Assembly (NCBI GenBank): GCA_964428355.1
Contig: CAYRYU010000010.1
Coordinates: 53,432-117,431 of the forward strand
Reading direction: 5' to 3'
Origin: CAYRYU01 sp964428355
GTDB taxonomy: Bacteria > Muiribacteriota > Ozemobacteria > Ozemobacterales > Ozemobacteraceae
Length of the DNA stretch: 64,000 bases
The position numbers were made by a program, and so were the translations under genes. Under the pieces are notes generated by a model. The model had not been told where the DNA came from and ran no database searches. It was given only the letters and a program-made list of their open reading frames with translations. This document shows, piece after piece, positions 34,022 through 42,854 of the stretch (the first letter of the stretch is position 1; each line of letters starts with the position of its first letter).

Positions 34022-36223
34022 GTGACTGGAAGGTGCAGTAAGCCGCCTTTTGACTCCGAAAAAAGGAGAACGGATTCCCTGCGTGGCCGGCAGGGCTTCC
34101 TTCTCGCCCTGGTCTTTGGAACGATGGCGGTGCTGGCAATCTTCTTCATGGTCATGAGCTTTCTTTCGAGCGGTCAAACCCATGCGGCGACCCACTTCGT
34201 CGATTCGGCGCGCGCTTTGTCCATCGCAATGGCGGGTGCTGAGTGGGCGATTTCCGAGTATGCGAGCGGATCCTACCACGAGGATGACGAACTGGGCCGA
34301 ATCCTCTTCGGAAGCGCACTCGATCCGGGCGAGGTTGTCCTTTCACCTCCCAAAGAGCTGGAAGACTATGTTTCCGGCACTCTGAACGGGAAACTCGACG
34401 TGAAGGTGAGGGTTTACGATATCGCTCCCTTGCCGATTCCCGAGGGGTTGAAGGGCTTCAACCAGGACCCCGTCGAAAAATCCGGGAGGATGGAGTTTTC
34501 CTCGGTGGGAACGGTTGGAAAGGCAAGCCGGAAGGTACTGATCAGGAAGGGGTTCAAGGTCGCAATGATCGTTCACCCCGTCCTGTCCAAATTCACGCTT
34601 TTCGTCAGGGAAAAGCTCAGCGGGCAGGATGTGAACGTTCTTGAGCGGAAAACCGGGAGCGCCGGATTCGAAAACGGGTCTCCCATCGTTCTCAACAATC
34701 AGGGGTCTGGAAGATCGTTTTCCGTTGTCCAGCCAGACCAAACGTTCGATCTTTCAACCGTCACGGGGGAAAAAGTGAAGGCTGGAAGGGTCGTCGACGG
34801 GTTTGAAGATCTAGTCAGGAGCTCCGGCTGGGTGTTCCTCAACTCTTCCAACAGGTCCGCACCCTGGACCCTGAACCTTTCAGGAAGCGGTGAAACCGGC
34901 GAGTTCGATGACCGGCTCCTTCTCCGTGTGGGACTCTACCGTAACGAGGGCCTCGAGAAGCTGCTCGCCCCAAAGGAAAAACTCGATTACACCGGGGAAA
35001 GGATAGTGCGGTTGCTCGAGAGGTTCCAGGGGATGAAATCCGATTACGAGACACGTGCCCCCGATGGGATCGTCCGGAAGAAACCATGCAATATCCTGTA
35101 TTTGCGGGGGCTCTTTCCCGGCGATCCCCCGAAAGCCTCATTGATCAGGCCTTTCGGCACGGGAACCCGGTTTTCCCCAACCCTGATGTTCGGGCCGGTC
35201 GAGATGCAATACCTGATACTTCGGGGTCTGGACGTCCATTTCCGGAATGCCGGGCCGGATGGGGGGAAACTCTTTTCCAATGTCCTCATTCCGGGTTTCC
35301 GGAATGAGATTGATTTCGCCCGGGCCTACGAACCGCGGTATCCGGACGATCCCGATATGGGGGCATTTGCCCGTCTCACGAACATCCCCGACCGTACCGA
35401 TGCCGCCCCGGAGTTTCCCAGGTATTCCCGGGTCATGACCACGGTCGCCACAAGCCCTTTCATCGACGCCCTCGACTACATTTTCCTCGAGTCCCGTGAA
35501 CGTGGAACACTGTTGAAGCCGGAATCGGTTGAATACCCCGTTCCGGTTCCCGGTATCATCGACAGGAAGGGCCAGGAGAAGATCCTGCCGTGGATCGCAA
35601 GGAACGACTCGCTTCGCGACTCCTTGATCGAAGCCCGGGGAGCTTTCGGAATGGGCAAGACACCGTTGTTCGAGGGGAACCTGTCTGATATCAAGGGCTG
35701 CAAGGAGTTCCAGTCGAAGATAACGGCCGTCTTCCCCTCCTTCAGTGAATTGGAAGCTTCTTTCCTGGAGGAAAAGGAAACCTCTTTCCAGTTGCGCCTA
35801 CCCGGGATCGTATATGTGGGGGCAGACAACCTCAACATCGAGCCCCGCGACAAGGATCTCGTGATCACGAGCCCAGGAATCATTGTCAGCGGGGGCGATA
35901 TCCACATCAAGGCTGCAGTGAAATCGAGCCATCCCGTCACGCTGGTCTCCCTTCGAAGCATATTCGTGGAAACGACTGAACAAATCGACGCCCATCTGGT
36001 TTGCCTGATGGGGACATTCACCGCACCGATCGGGTTCGACGTAAGGGGCGGGCTTGCCGCTTGCTCGATCGATACGTCGAAAATCGGGAACAAAGAAGCC
36101 AAGACCATCACCTTCGTACCCGAGCATGATCCCTATTCCGACCCCGACAAATGGCGGATGAAAACGGCCTACAGGTTCTATCTTTCGCAAGAGGAGGAAT
36201 GCTGTGTTGAAGGCGGGAAATAG
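34022..36223 (+). CDS. Large PilX/GspK-like pseudopilin-type protein
   Basis: The 733-residue product has a prepilin-like N-terminus: basic leader ending RGRQG, then the hydrophobic helix FLLALVFGTMAVLAIFFMVM. There is no Glu at position 5 after the likely cleavage, as in GspK and PilX. The large soluble remainder has no recognised domain. GTG 34022 has AAAGG a few bases upstream; the choice is moderately sure. It lies in an operon with three other pseudopilins, so it may cap a short pseudopilus. Its end overlaps the next gene by 20 bp. Confidence 0.7.
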   Translation: MTGRCSKPPFDSEKRRTDSLRGRQGFLLALVFGTMAVLAIFFMVMSFLSSGQTHAATHFVDSARALSIAMAGAEWAISEYASGSYHEDDELGRILFGSALDPGEVVLSPPKELEDYVSGTLNGKLDVKVRVYDIAPLPIPEGLKGFNQDPVEKSGRMEFSSVGTVGKASRKVLIRKGFKVAMIVHPVLSKFTLFVREKLSGQDVNVLERKTGSAGFENGSPIVLNNQGSGRSFSVVQPDQTFDLSTVTGEKVKAGRVVDGFEDLVRSSGWVFLNSSNRSAPWTLNLSGSGETGEFDDRLLLRVGLYRNEGLEKLLAPKEKLDYTGERIVRLLERFQGMKSDYETRAPDGIVRKKPCNILYLRGLFPGDPPKASLIRPFGTGTRFSPTLMFGPVEMQYLILRGLDVHFRNAGPDGGKLFSNVLIPGFRNEIDFARAYEPRYPDDPDMGAFARLTNIPDRTDAAPEFPRYSRVMTTVATSPFIDALDYIFLESRERGTLLKPESVEYPVPVPGIIDRKGQEKILPWIARNDSLRDSLIEARGAFGMGKTPLFEGNLSDIKGCKEFQSKITAVFPSFSELEASFLEEKETSFQLRLPGIVYVGADNLNIEPRDKDLVITSPGIIVSGGDIHIKAAVKSSHPVTLVSLRSIFVETTEQIDAHLVCLMGTFTAPIGFDVRGGLAACSIDTSKIGNKEAKTITFVPEHDPYSDPDKWRMKTAYRFYLSQEEECCVEGGK

Positions 36224-36623
36224 TCCCAGGCCTGCGGTCGGTTGCAAAGCCGGTGTGACCCTCGTCGAGGTGACCATCGCTCTCGCCATCATCGGGATCA
36301 TCGCGGGAGTGATGTACCGGATAATCGACAGGCAAACCAGCCAGATGGGCAGCGATGATGCCTCTTCCCGATACTACATGGATCTCGGGTCCTTCGCCGA
36401 GACCCTGAACTCGGATCTTTCCATGGCCCGAGTCGTCCATCCGGAATCCGGCGGCGTCAGTCTCCTCGTCAACCCCGATGGGAATCCCGGTTCGATCACG
36501 TATTCCCTGAAGGGAAACACCATCGAGCGAAAGTTCCGTGAATCGGTGAGGGTTTTCGAGTTCACGAACCCGAAGCCCAGGCCCGGTTCCCTCATTTTTC
36601 GGATCGAGGAGGTGAACCCATGA
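36204..36623 (+). CDS. Type IV prepilin-like protein (minor pseudopilin)
   Basis: The 139-residue product has a short basic leader ending CKAG, then VTLVEVTIALAIIGIIAG with Glu at position 5, the standard prepilin peptidase substrate. The remainder is a short soluble domain. The start is GTG 36204, with GAGGAGG about 6 bp upstream. The 5' end overlaps the preceding gene by 20 bp and the 3' end overlaps the OmpA-family gene as ATGA. Confidence 0.85.
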   Translation: MLKAGNSPRPAVGCKAGVTLVEVTIALAIIGIIAGVMYRIIDRQTSQMGSDDASSRYYMDLGSFAETLNSDLSMARVVHPESGGVSLLVNPDGNPGSITYSLKGNTIERKFRESVRVFEFTNPKPRPGSLIFRIEEVNP

Positions 36624-37369
36624 GTCGTGGATCTTCCCCGAGTTTTCGAGGCCCGTTTTGTAGCTCGGTCTTCACTTTCACTGGCACCCTTGCGATTTTC
36701 ACATCGATGCTCGTCCTATTCATGTTAACGGTCTGCGAAGCGAAATCCTTCAAGGCCGTCGTCGGATACGAAGGCGAGGTGATCGAGATCCCCCTTTCCC
36801 CGGGACGGATTGCTTCCCAGGCCGGGGAAATGCCCCTGCCGACATCGCCTGAGATGAACGTTGCCTTTCCCATGTCCCGGGACATTCCGACCGTCGTTCC
36901 GGGAAAGAATCCTCCCGCCGCGCCCTCTGTGCGCGAGCCGGTGGAAGATTCGGTCCCTCAAATGGACGGGGGGTTCCCCCTTGATAACGGCATTCCGACT
37001 GCCCGGAGCCTTCAAACGGCGCTCGATCTGGTGGGAAGGGTCATAGTTGCCGGGGTAAATTTCGAGTTCGATAGCGCGGACCTGACCGCCGATTCAGTCC
37101 CTTCACTGAAAGCGGTGCTGGAATACCTGAAGGATAATCCGGGAGTCAAGATCACCATCGAGGGGCACTGCGACACTTCCGGAGATACCTCTCTCAATCC
37201 GGTTCTCTCCCAGAACCGCGCGAACTCCGTGAAGAACTGGCTGGTTCAGCAGGGGGCTGACGGTTCCAGACTGTCTTCGGTCGGAATGAGTGATTCCAGG
37301 CCGATCGCGGACAATTCGACCCCCGAAGGCCAGGCAAAGAACCGCCGGGTGGAGTTGGTGAAGGAATGA
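36620..37369 (+). CDS. OmpA-family peptidoglycan-binding protein
   Basis: The 249-residue product has an N-terminal TM or signal anchor (TFTGTLAIFTSMLVLFMLTV), a Pro-rich linker, and an OmpA/MotB C-terminal domain at about 140-249: VNFEFDSADLTADSV, ITIEGHCDTSG, LSQNRANSVKNWL, GQAKNRRVEL. The family's peptidoglycan-binding Asp (in FDSADL/HCDTSG) and Arg (NRA) are present. It would tie the operon's pseudopilus or membrane complex to the cell wall. It is flanked on both sides by ATGA overlaps with pseudopilin genes, so it is an integral part of the operon. Confidence 0.9.
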   Translation: MSRGSSPSFRGPFCSSVFTFTGTLAIFTSMLVLFMLTVCEAKSFKAVVGYEGEVIEIPLSPGRIASQAGEMPLPTSPEMNVAFPMSRDIPTVVPGKNPPAAPSVREPVEDSVPQMDGGFPLDNGIPTARSLQTALDLVGRVIVAGVNFEFDSADLTADSVPSLKAVLEYLKDNPGVKITIEGHCDTSGDTSLNPVLSQNRANSVKNWLVQQGADGSRLSSVGMSDSRPIADNSTPEGQAKNRRVELVKE

Positions 37370-37824
37370 GGGAAAGCCTCGCGGACCCCCGGGACGACGT
37401 GGCCCGGATCAGGAATATCCGGGGCTTCACCATCGTGGAAATCGTCATCGCCATGTTCGTCCTGGCGGTTTTCCTCCTTCCGCTCATGCAACACTTCATC
37501 AGTGCCCGCAGGGTTTCCCTTGCCGCACGGGATACCGTCATCGTGAACTCCTTCCAGACCGCGTGCGTTGGAGAACTCCGCCGGATCGAATACAATGACC
37601 TCGCTTCCGGGAAAGGTGCGACCCTTTCAGAAATCCTCAAAAGGTACAGCGGTGGTAAGACGGTTGGAAACCTCGATATCCAGACGTCGGTCGAAATCAA
37701 CAGGTGTGTCCGGGCAAGGATGCTTACGATCGATGTGAGCTCGGAATTCAGGTTCCCAGGAACGAACGAAACCCAGGGAAAGCGAAAGATTGGCTTGCGC
37801 GGGTTCGCGTTTCCCAAGCCATGA
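37366..37824 (+). CDS. Type IV prepilin-like protein (GspI/PilV type)
   Basis: The 152-residue product has a leader ending IRNIRG, then FTIVEIVIAMFVLAVFLLP with Glu at position 5. The size and the VIAMFVLAV helix suit a minor pseudopilin. ATGA overlaps join it to the genes on each side. Confidence 0.87.
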   Translation: MRESLADPRDDVARIRNIRGFTIVEIVIAMFVLAVFLLPLMQHFISARRVSLAARDTVIVNSFQTACVGELRRIEYNDLASGKGATLSEILKRYSGGKTVGNLDIQTSVEINRCVRARMLTIDVSSEFRFPGTNETQGKRKIGLRGFAFPKP

Positions 37825-38366
37825 GTCTGGAAGTGAGACCGTTCTCCTCAGAAAAGCGTGGAATGTCCCTCCTGGAACTTTGTCTTTTCACCCTGGTCGG
37901 GGGTCTTGTCCTTGGGTTCGTGGTCTTCTTCTTCTGGAGAACCCGCCGGATTCACGAGCAACAGACCCTGGAACTGACCTACCAGAACTCCTTCACCAGG
38001 CTTTGCGACAGGATGGAGAAAGACCTGACCGGCTGCAGGAGTTGGGAGATCAAGGCGGTTGCGGGAGCCAGCGATTCTCTTGTCGTAGACCGGATCGAAG
38101 GTCCGATCGTCTACGATATCAGGTTCGAGGCCGGGGAAATAGTCAGGGCTCAGGGCGGTGAGGTCTCCTCATTCGAGTTCAGGGGTGAGCGGGAGGGGCT
38201 CCTGAAGTATCTCGAGTTCATCGGTTCCCGGGGAGCAAGAACCCTGGGCCTGAGGATCGGACTGAAAACCAGCCCCGCCATCGACTTTTCCCATGACTTC
38301 ACCGTCCGGATCAGTGCCGACAAGGTTCCGGGCTTCTTCGAAAACCCCCAACTCAAGGAACGATGA
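37821..38366 (+). CDS. Prepilin-like protein (GspJ/PilW type)
   Basis: The 181-residue product has a basic leader ending SEKRG, then MSLLELCLFTLVGGLVLGFVVFFFW with Glu at position 5 and a longer soluble domain. ATG 37821 overlaps the previous stop as ATGA; the longer in-frame start at 37704 lies deep in the preceding gene. It is the last gene of the operon. Confidence 0.85.
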   Translation: MSLEVRPFSSEKRGMSLLELCLFTLVGGLVLGFVVFFFWRTRRIHEQQTLELTYQNSFTRLCDRMEKDLTGCRSWEIKAVAGASDSLVVDRIEGPIVYDIRFEAGEIVRAQGGEVSSFEFRGEREGLLKYLEFIGSRGARTLGLRIGLKTSPAIDFSHDFTVRISADKVPGFFENPQLKER

Positions 38367-38394
38367 TGAGGAATCACGGCTTTTCGATGTCCTG

Positions 38395-38438
38395 GGACTT
38401 TCCTGCCGGATTCGGTTGTCACAAAAAGTCCGTTTTTT
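38395..38438 (+). terminator. Probable intrinsic terminator of pseudopilin operon
   Basis: GGACTTT (38395-38401) pairs with AAAGTCC (38425-38431), with a 23-nt loop that can itself fold (CCGGATTCGG), followed by G and six T residues. The large loop makes it less certain. Confidence 0.5.
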
Positions 38439-38477
38439 CGTAGTTTGGTGTGGATCAGGAAAAAGGAGATGAACTAT

Positions 38478-39368
38478 ATGAAGACACGCGTCCTTGGTGT
38501 CCTCTTGTTGTCCGTGGTCGCGATCACGGTCTTACTGGGACCGACGGGTTCCGCCCAGGTTGCCCCTGGCTCTTCGGGCGCAGAACCCGATGGAACTGAA
38601 GGATTCGGGGTGGCAGTGGGTTCCGCCCCCGCCTCTCCCGAGGGCCAGGATCCGTTGACCCCCAAACTGGAAGGGGTGGTCGAGGTCGATACCTACCTGA
38701 ATATCCGCACCGGCCCCTGGGGAAAGATCATCGGTGGGTTGAACAACGGCGCGAAGGTCAAGATCATCAGCAAGGAAGGCGACTGGTTCAAGATCCTGAA
38801 CGGCACAGAGATCAGCTACATCCACTCGTACTACGTCTCTGCACCGGGGTATCCGTCACACCAGGGAGTAGAGCCCCCGATACTCGGTTCGGATGAATCT
38901 CCCGCCCCGGTCACGGGCGACCCGGGCTCGAGCCCAACCGTCGACAACGGAACGTTCGGAGCCGAGCCCTGTTCCCCGATGCCCGATTCGGTCAGCTCGG
39001 ACTTCGGGCCCCGGGATATCGACTACGGCAGCAGATACCACGAAGGAATCGACCTTCCCATTTCCAACGGGACGCGGGTCAATGCCCTGGGAAACGGGGT
39101 TGTCACCGACGCCGGGTACAGTGAGGGTGGTGGGAACTATGTCTATATCCGGTATGACAACGGGTATACCTCCTTTTACTGTCACCTCGAAAGCGTGAGC
39201 GTCTCCAATGGCCAGAGGGTGGCCATCGGCCAGGACGTCGCCCTTTCGGACAACACCGGGACCCAGACCTCGGGGGCACACCTGCACATGGGAATCATGG
39301 ATTCGAGCGGGGAATACGTCAATCCCCGCGATGTTCCCGGCCTCGAATTTCCACCCCTCGTGGAGTAA
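38478..39368 (+). CDS. Secreted SH3b-M23 (LytM) peptidase
   Basis: The 296-residue product has a signal peptide (VLGVLLLSVVAITVLLGPTGSAQ), a bacterial SH3 domain at about 65-125 (VDTYLNIRTGPWGKIIGGL, GDWFKIL), a Pro/Ser linker, and an M23 domain at about 165-290. Zinc ligands H188 and D192 (YHEGID) and H270 of HLHMG are all present, so it should cut peptidoglycan cross-bridges. ATG 38478 is chosen because AAAAGGAG lies 9 bp before it; the ATG at 38469 abuts that site. It is 10 bp from the next gene, forming a two-gene unit. Confidence 0.9.
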   Translation: MKTRVLGVLLLSVVAITVLLGPTGSAQVAPGSSGAEPDGTEGFGVAVGSAPASPEGQDPLTPKLEGVVEVDTYLNIRTGPWGKIIGGLNNGAKVKIISKEGDWFKILNGTEISYIHSYYVSAPGYPSHQGVEPPILGSDESPAPVTGDPGSSPTVDNGTFGAEPCSPMPDSVSSDFGPRDIDYGSRYHEGIDLPISNGTRVNALGNGVVTDAGYSEGGGNYVYIRYDNGYTSFYCHLESVSVSNGQRVAIGQDVALSDNTGTQTSGAHLHMGIMDSSGEYVNPRDVPGLEFPPLVE

Positions 39369-39379
39369 GGAAGAAGAAT

Positions 39380-40408
39380 ATGATCAAGAAGACTCTTTCG
39401 TTCGTGCTTGTCGTTTTCTCTGTCTGTTCCATCGGCATTGCTTCGGAAAAGGGAGCCGGGAATGCCTCCGTCGTTCTGGTGAACCGGCTTCAGTATGACG
39501 CCGGCCTCGCCTCTTCCGCCGTCTACCCCACGGACGTCTGCTCGATCCCCTTTGGAACGGACGATGCCAATGTCGGTGGCGATTCCCAGGATTCGAAACG
39601 CCAGGCAGGCGGTGCGCCCACGGCATATGTTCCTCTTGCTGACGGCTCGTTCTGGGTCCTCGACACGATCAACCAGAAGGTGAAGCACTTCGGTGCGGAT
39701 GGAAAGCTCATCTCCTGCTTCCCCTTCCCGGAAAGCGGGCCGAAGAAATTCATCTTCATGAAGGACCTTGCGGTGATACCATCCGGCGGGATGTACTTGT
39801 ACAATTCCACCCAGGGAATTGTGGTTCGAGTGGATGACAAGGGTGTTTCGCAGGTCCGGATCGAAGGGCTGCCCGATTCCAGGGAGATCGGGGTAGACAG
39901 CAAGGGCAACCTGTTGGTGTCGAACCCGCGAATGAGGAGCCTGATGCGCTTCAGCCCAGCGGGGGAACTGTTGGAAAAGTTCTCGGGAAAGGATCTCCTC
40001 ACGCCGATGGTGGATTCCGCCGACCAACCCCTGGGAATGAAGTTCAACGAGCAGGAAGCGGAGCTGTTCCGGGCTGAGAAAGCTTCTCCGACAGTGATCG
40101 TCCCGATCGCGAAGTTTCCCCTCCGGGCTCCGAAGGAGAGGAAAGCCCATTTCGTTGCTGCCAACGTGCTCGGTTCGGATGCCAAGAAGAACGTTTACAT
40201 CGAGCTGATCGCCTGCGACAAGAGCGGTGTGATCCATCAGCATGGCGTTCTTCGCCTTTCCCAGGATGGAAAAACCCTCGCCCAGGCCGATCTGATTGCC
40301 TTTCCATTCCTCTATCCAAGGAAGAAGATGGTAACCCCTGATGGCAGGATTTTCGGCTTCCGATCCGACAACAAATCCTGGATCCCGATTTCGTATTCGC
40401 TTCCCTGA
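39380..40408 (+). CDS. Secreted NHL/beta-propeller-like protein
   Basis: The 342-residue product has a signal peptide (TLSFVLVVFSVCSIGIAS). Repeating beta-strand units recall NHL or 6-bladed propellers: FWVLDTINQKVKHFGADGKLI, MYLYNSTQGIVVRVDD, and LLVSNPRMRSLMRFSPAGELL. No catalytic motif is seen. AAGGAAG precedes the start. It probably shares a transcript with the peptidase gene 11 bp upstream and may bind a cell-wall or protein ligand, which is inference. Confidence 0.7.
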   Translation: MIKKTLSFVLVVFSVCSIGIASEKGAGNASVVLVNRLQYDAGLASSAVYPTDVCSIPFGTDDANVGGDSQDSKRQAGGAPTAYVPLADGSFWVLDTINQKVKHFGADGKLISCFPFPESGPKKFIFMKDLAVIPSGGMYLYNSTQGIVVRVDDKGVSQVRIEGLPDSREIGVDSKGNLLVSNPRMRSLMRFSPAGELLEKFSGKDLLTPMVDSADQPLGMKFNEQEAELFRAEKASPTVIVPIAKFPLRAPKERKAHFVAANVLGSDAKKNVYIELIACDKSGVIHQHGVLRLSQDGKTLAQADLIAFPFLYPRKKMVTPDGRIFGFRSDNKSWIPISYSLP

Positions 40409-40755
40409 GGCTCAACTCCCGGACTCATGGATTTCGAAAATCACGGACTGGCCCGTTATACCGATCTCCCGGTGGATGGACACCTACGTCCTGACGTTCA
40501 ATTGAATTCCCACCGGGCAGTGGTACTCGATGAAATTCGCCATCAAAAGGCTTGTGAATACCTGGCATTCATTGGGAAAAGGCCACCGGCCTCTCGGTCG
40601 GTGGCCCCAGTATCTGCCATCTCCGAAAACCCGATTTAGGATGCATATGTTTTGACGGGTACGAAACAAGTGCGGTTTGGAAAGGAAAGGTGGGAGGATA
40701 CAAAGGGTTCACCAGGATTGTCTGAGGGAGAGACTACCCGGGCAAGAAAAAGGGT
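40409..40755. other. 347-bp intergenic region between converging genes
   Basis: It holds the RNA ligase terminator at 40577-40606. A small open frame at 40427-40639 has no ribosome-binding site and is not called. Nothing else was found. Confidence 0.6.
40577..40606 (-). terminator. Intrinsic terminator of RNA ligase gene
   Basis: A stem of 11 pairs (GGCCACCGGCC / GGTCGGTGGCC, one G-T) with loop TCTC at 40581-40606 is followed on the minus strand by TTTT (40580-40577). It lies 150 bp after the RNA ligase stop. Confidence 0.65.
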
Positions 40756-41454
40756 TCAGGAGCCTTCGGTTACGAAATGAAGTCGATTCCGCTCGAAGGG
40801 TTTGTTTCGCCAGTGCTCTTCAATGCTTTGGACAAATTGAGCGGAGACGACCTTCGCCCGCTCGATCAACCAATCTCCGGACTCCCTTCGAAGGTAGATG
40901 CCTTCCATCGGGCCCTCTGCAAAACCGGAATGCCCAATCAATGACGGGAGGGAATGAGCGAGGAAAACGCCTTGAGCTAGCTTGGGAACCGACCTGAGGC
41001 CAAGCTTTTCAAGGAGTTGATCTCTCCTTCTCGTTCCCCAAAATCTCCCCTCGACCCTGTCATAGACGTCGAAGCCAAGGAACCAGTCCGGGAGGAGGTC
41101 ATAGCGGATGGCATGGCGAGCCAAACACCATTCCCCAAACAACATCAGGTTCGCGCCTAGGTTCTCGACAAGGCCCTCATTTCTTGCCCGTAACCAGTTC
41201 CAGAGGCCAGAAAACTGCCTTTCCCCGGGTGGGGTAAGGTAAGTCCCTCGATTTTGAGCCTTCAGGCTGCCGTCCACCCCCACCGAAAAGCCGAGGTTCG
41301 CCCCGTCGATTTTTTCCTCAACGACAACTTCCTGGCTGAGAAATCTCTCCACCTCAGATGGGGACAGAACCTTGTCGGCCCGGGGAGGTACCCTCCCAAG
41401 CCACAAAAGGTGGGGGGTATGAGGAAACTTGAAAAACTCTACAGACCGGCTCAT
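40756..41454 (-). CDS. ATP-dependent RNA ligase family protein
   Basis: The 232-residue product contains the nucleotidyltransferase motif EEKIDGANLG with K48 as the AMP-accepting Lys. Later motifs match RNA ligases: FGEWCLARHAIRYD (motif III region), FLGFDVYD, and EGIYLRRESGDWLIERAKVV (motifs IV-V). It lacks a C-terminal extra domain, so it resembles Rnl2-type or short RNA ligases that seal 3'-OH/5'-phosphate ends. It is divergent from the BREX-like operon across a 197-bp gap. A role in repairing RNA cut during phage defence is plausible but not shown. Confidence 0.82.
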   Translation of the reverse strand: MSRSVEFFKFPHTPHLLWLGRVPPRADKVLSPSEVERFLSQEVVVEEKIDGANLGFSVGVDGSLKAQNRGTYLTPPGERQFSGLWNWLRARNEGLVENLGANLMLFGEWCLARHAIRYDLLPDWFLGFDVYDRVEGRFWGTRRRDQLLEKLGLRSVPKLAQGVFLAHSLPSLIGHSGFAEGPMEGIYLRRESGDWLIERAKVVSAQFVQSIEEHWRNKPFERNRLHFVTEGS

Positions 41455-41617
41455 GGACGTCTCTGGTGATGGGCAAGAAATGAAAGGAACCCATCCAAAT
41501 CAAGTGTATCCGAGGTTTCCCAAAGAGGCAAGATCTATCAATGAGTTTGGAAGCCAAGGGTCGCAACGGCATACCATCACCGGAAACTGGAGGTTTCTCC
41601 TCACATTGACTATGGTG

Positions 41618-41623
41618 TATAAT
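41618..41623 (+). promoter_or_regulatory. -10 element, likely promoter of BREX-like operon
   Basis: A perfect TATAAT at 41618-41623 stands 28 bp before ATG 41652. The region 17-18 bp upstream (TTTCTC) is a poor -35. A short inverted repeat, GAAAC...GTTTC at about 41583-41597, overlaps that position and could bind a regulator. Confidence 0.5.
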
Positions 41624-41651
41624 CCCCCTGGATTTTCCAGGAGACTCCAAG

Positions 41652-42854
41652 ATGGATCCCAACCAGGTCGGACACCGCCAGAGGCTGAGAGACCGGTTTC
41701 TTTCCGGCGCAGGCCAGGCATGTACTGACCCGGAGCTCCTCGAAATCCTCCTTGGTTATGCCCTCCCCCGACGGGATGTTGCTCCCCTTGCCCGAGGTCT
41801 ACTTGAAAAGTTCCGGACCCTGAGGGGGGTCCTGACCGCTGATTTTGGGGCATTGGTGGCCGAGAAGGGCATGACTTCAGCAACCGCCACTCTCCTGAGA
41901 CTGATCGGCAGCCTCACCGGCCCGTCTCAACCTCCCGTCAAGGGGAAGATAGGGCATCCCAAAGCTCTGCAACGCACCGTCAAAGATTCGGACCCTCCAA
42001 CCCCGGTTCAGCTGACCCTGAAGCCATCTGAGGGTCAGGTGTCCCACCTCGGGCCGACAGCACCGCAGAAGGAGGAATCTCTCCCTCCCAAGCCGTCCTC
42101 CAAGAAGCCTCCCGAGTCTCACCTTTTTGGCAAGTCAGTTCTGGAAGAGGCCATCAAGTTGGCACCCCTGGCCCCGCTCACCGAAGAATTGAATGTGCTC
42201 CGAGAGTTCTTCCAGGGAAACCTTCATTTTAGCGCCCAACTGACGCGCCAACGTTACTCCTCTTACATCCTCAAGCGACTTTTCCCGTCTGGACATCCTG
42301 ATAAGCCCTTGCTCCAGTTCGCGCACCTTTTTTCGGGTTCCCGGGAATGGAGAGAAGTGGCTTTTCATCGATTTCTCAGGGCGGAACCCCTCCTGACACA
42401 GATCATCCTCGAGTTGGTCCTTCCATCGGTTGGACGGGGAAAGATCTTAAGACAGGCCTTGCGCGAATATCTCCACAGGAAGTTTCCCGATTCCCGAGCC
42501 ATTGATGATTGTCTGCAAGCCGCAATCGATGCGGGGAAGTCGGGCGGCATCTGGACAGCGGATCGGCGGGAGGTCTCCTTCTCCTTTCGAGAGCCTCTCC
42601 CTCGCTCTTTCGCATTCATCCTGCATGACGAATTCCCCACTCCGGGGATGTATGACATTCCGAGTATTTTGGTCACTCCCCGATTCTCGGCCATGTTGTG
42701 GAACCCTGACCGGTTGCTTCCGATGTGCTATGCACTTCGGAATCGGGGGATTTTGGCCAAGGTTTCCGAGATCGATACCGTTCGTCAGGTCAGTACCCGG
42801 TTTACCCCTACCCAGCTCATCGACTATCTGGAAAAACCACGGGAAATGGAATGA
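41652..42854 (+). CDS. brxA: BrxA-family protein with N-terminal RadC-like HhH domain
   Basis: The 400-residue product is a fusion. Residues 1-85 match the helix-hairpin-helix N-terminal part of RadC (GHRQRLRDRFLSGAG...DPELLEILLGYALPRRDV). A Pro/Lys-rich linker covers about 90-165. Residues about 180-395 match BrxA (DUF1819), a DNA-binding-fold protein of BREX loci: LTRQRYSSYILKRLFPSG, REWREVAFHRFLRAEPLLTQIILELVLP. No RadC nuclease (JAB) part is present. AGGAG lies 8 bp before the start. It heads the BREX-like operon and overlaps the next gene as ATGA. Confidence 0.85.
   Translation: MDPNQVGHRQRLRDRFLSGAGQACTDPELLEILLGYALPRRDVAPLARGLLEKFRTLRGVLTADFGALVAEKGMTSATATLLRLIGSLTGPSQPPVKGKIGHPKALQRTVKDSDPPTPVQLTLKPSEGQVSHLGPTAPQKEESLPPKPSSKKPPESHLFGKSVLEEAIKLAPLAPLTEELNVLREFFQGNLHFSAQLTRQRYSSYILKRLFPSGHPDKPLLQFAHLFSGSREWREVAFHRFLRAEPLLTQIILELVLPSVGRGKILRQALREYLHRKFPDSRAIDDCLQAAIDAGKSGGIWTADRREVSFSFREPLPRSFAFILHDEFPTPGMYDIPSILVTPRFSAMLWNPDRLLPMCYALRNRGILAKVSEIDTVRQVSTRFTPTQLIDYLEKPREME

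Noticed and set aside
40427..40639. 70-residue frame after the propeller gene
   Set aside because: No ribosome-binding site, and it crosses the RNA ligase terminator.
40756..41454. Calling the ligase a DNA ligase
   Set aside because: Short length and motif context (EKIDGANLG, FGEW) fit RNA ligases better, and there is no OB-fold domain.
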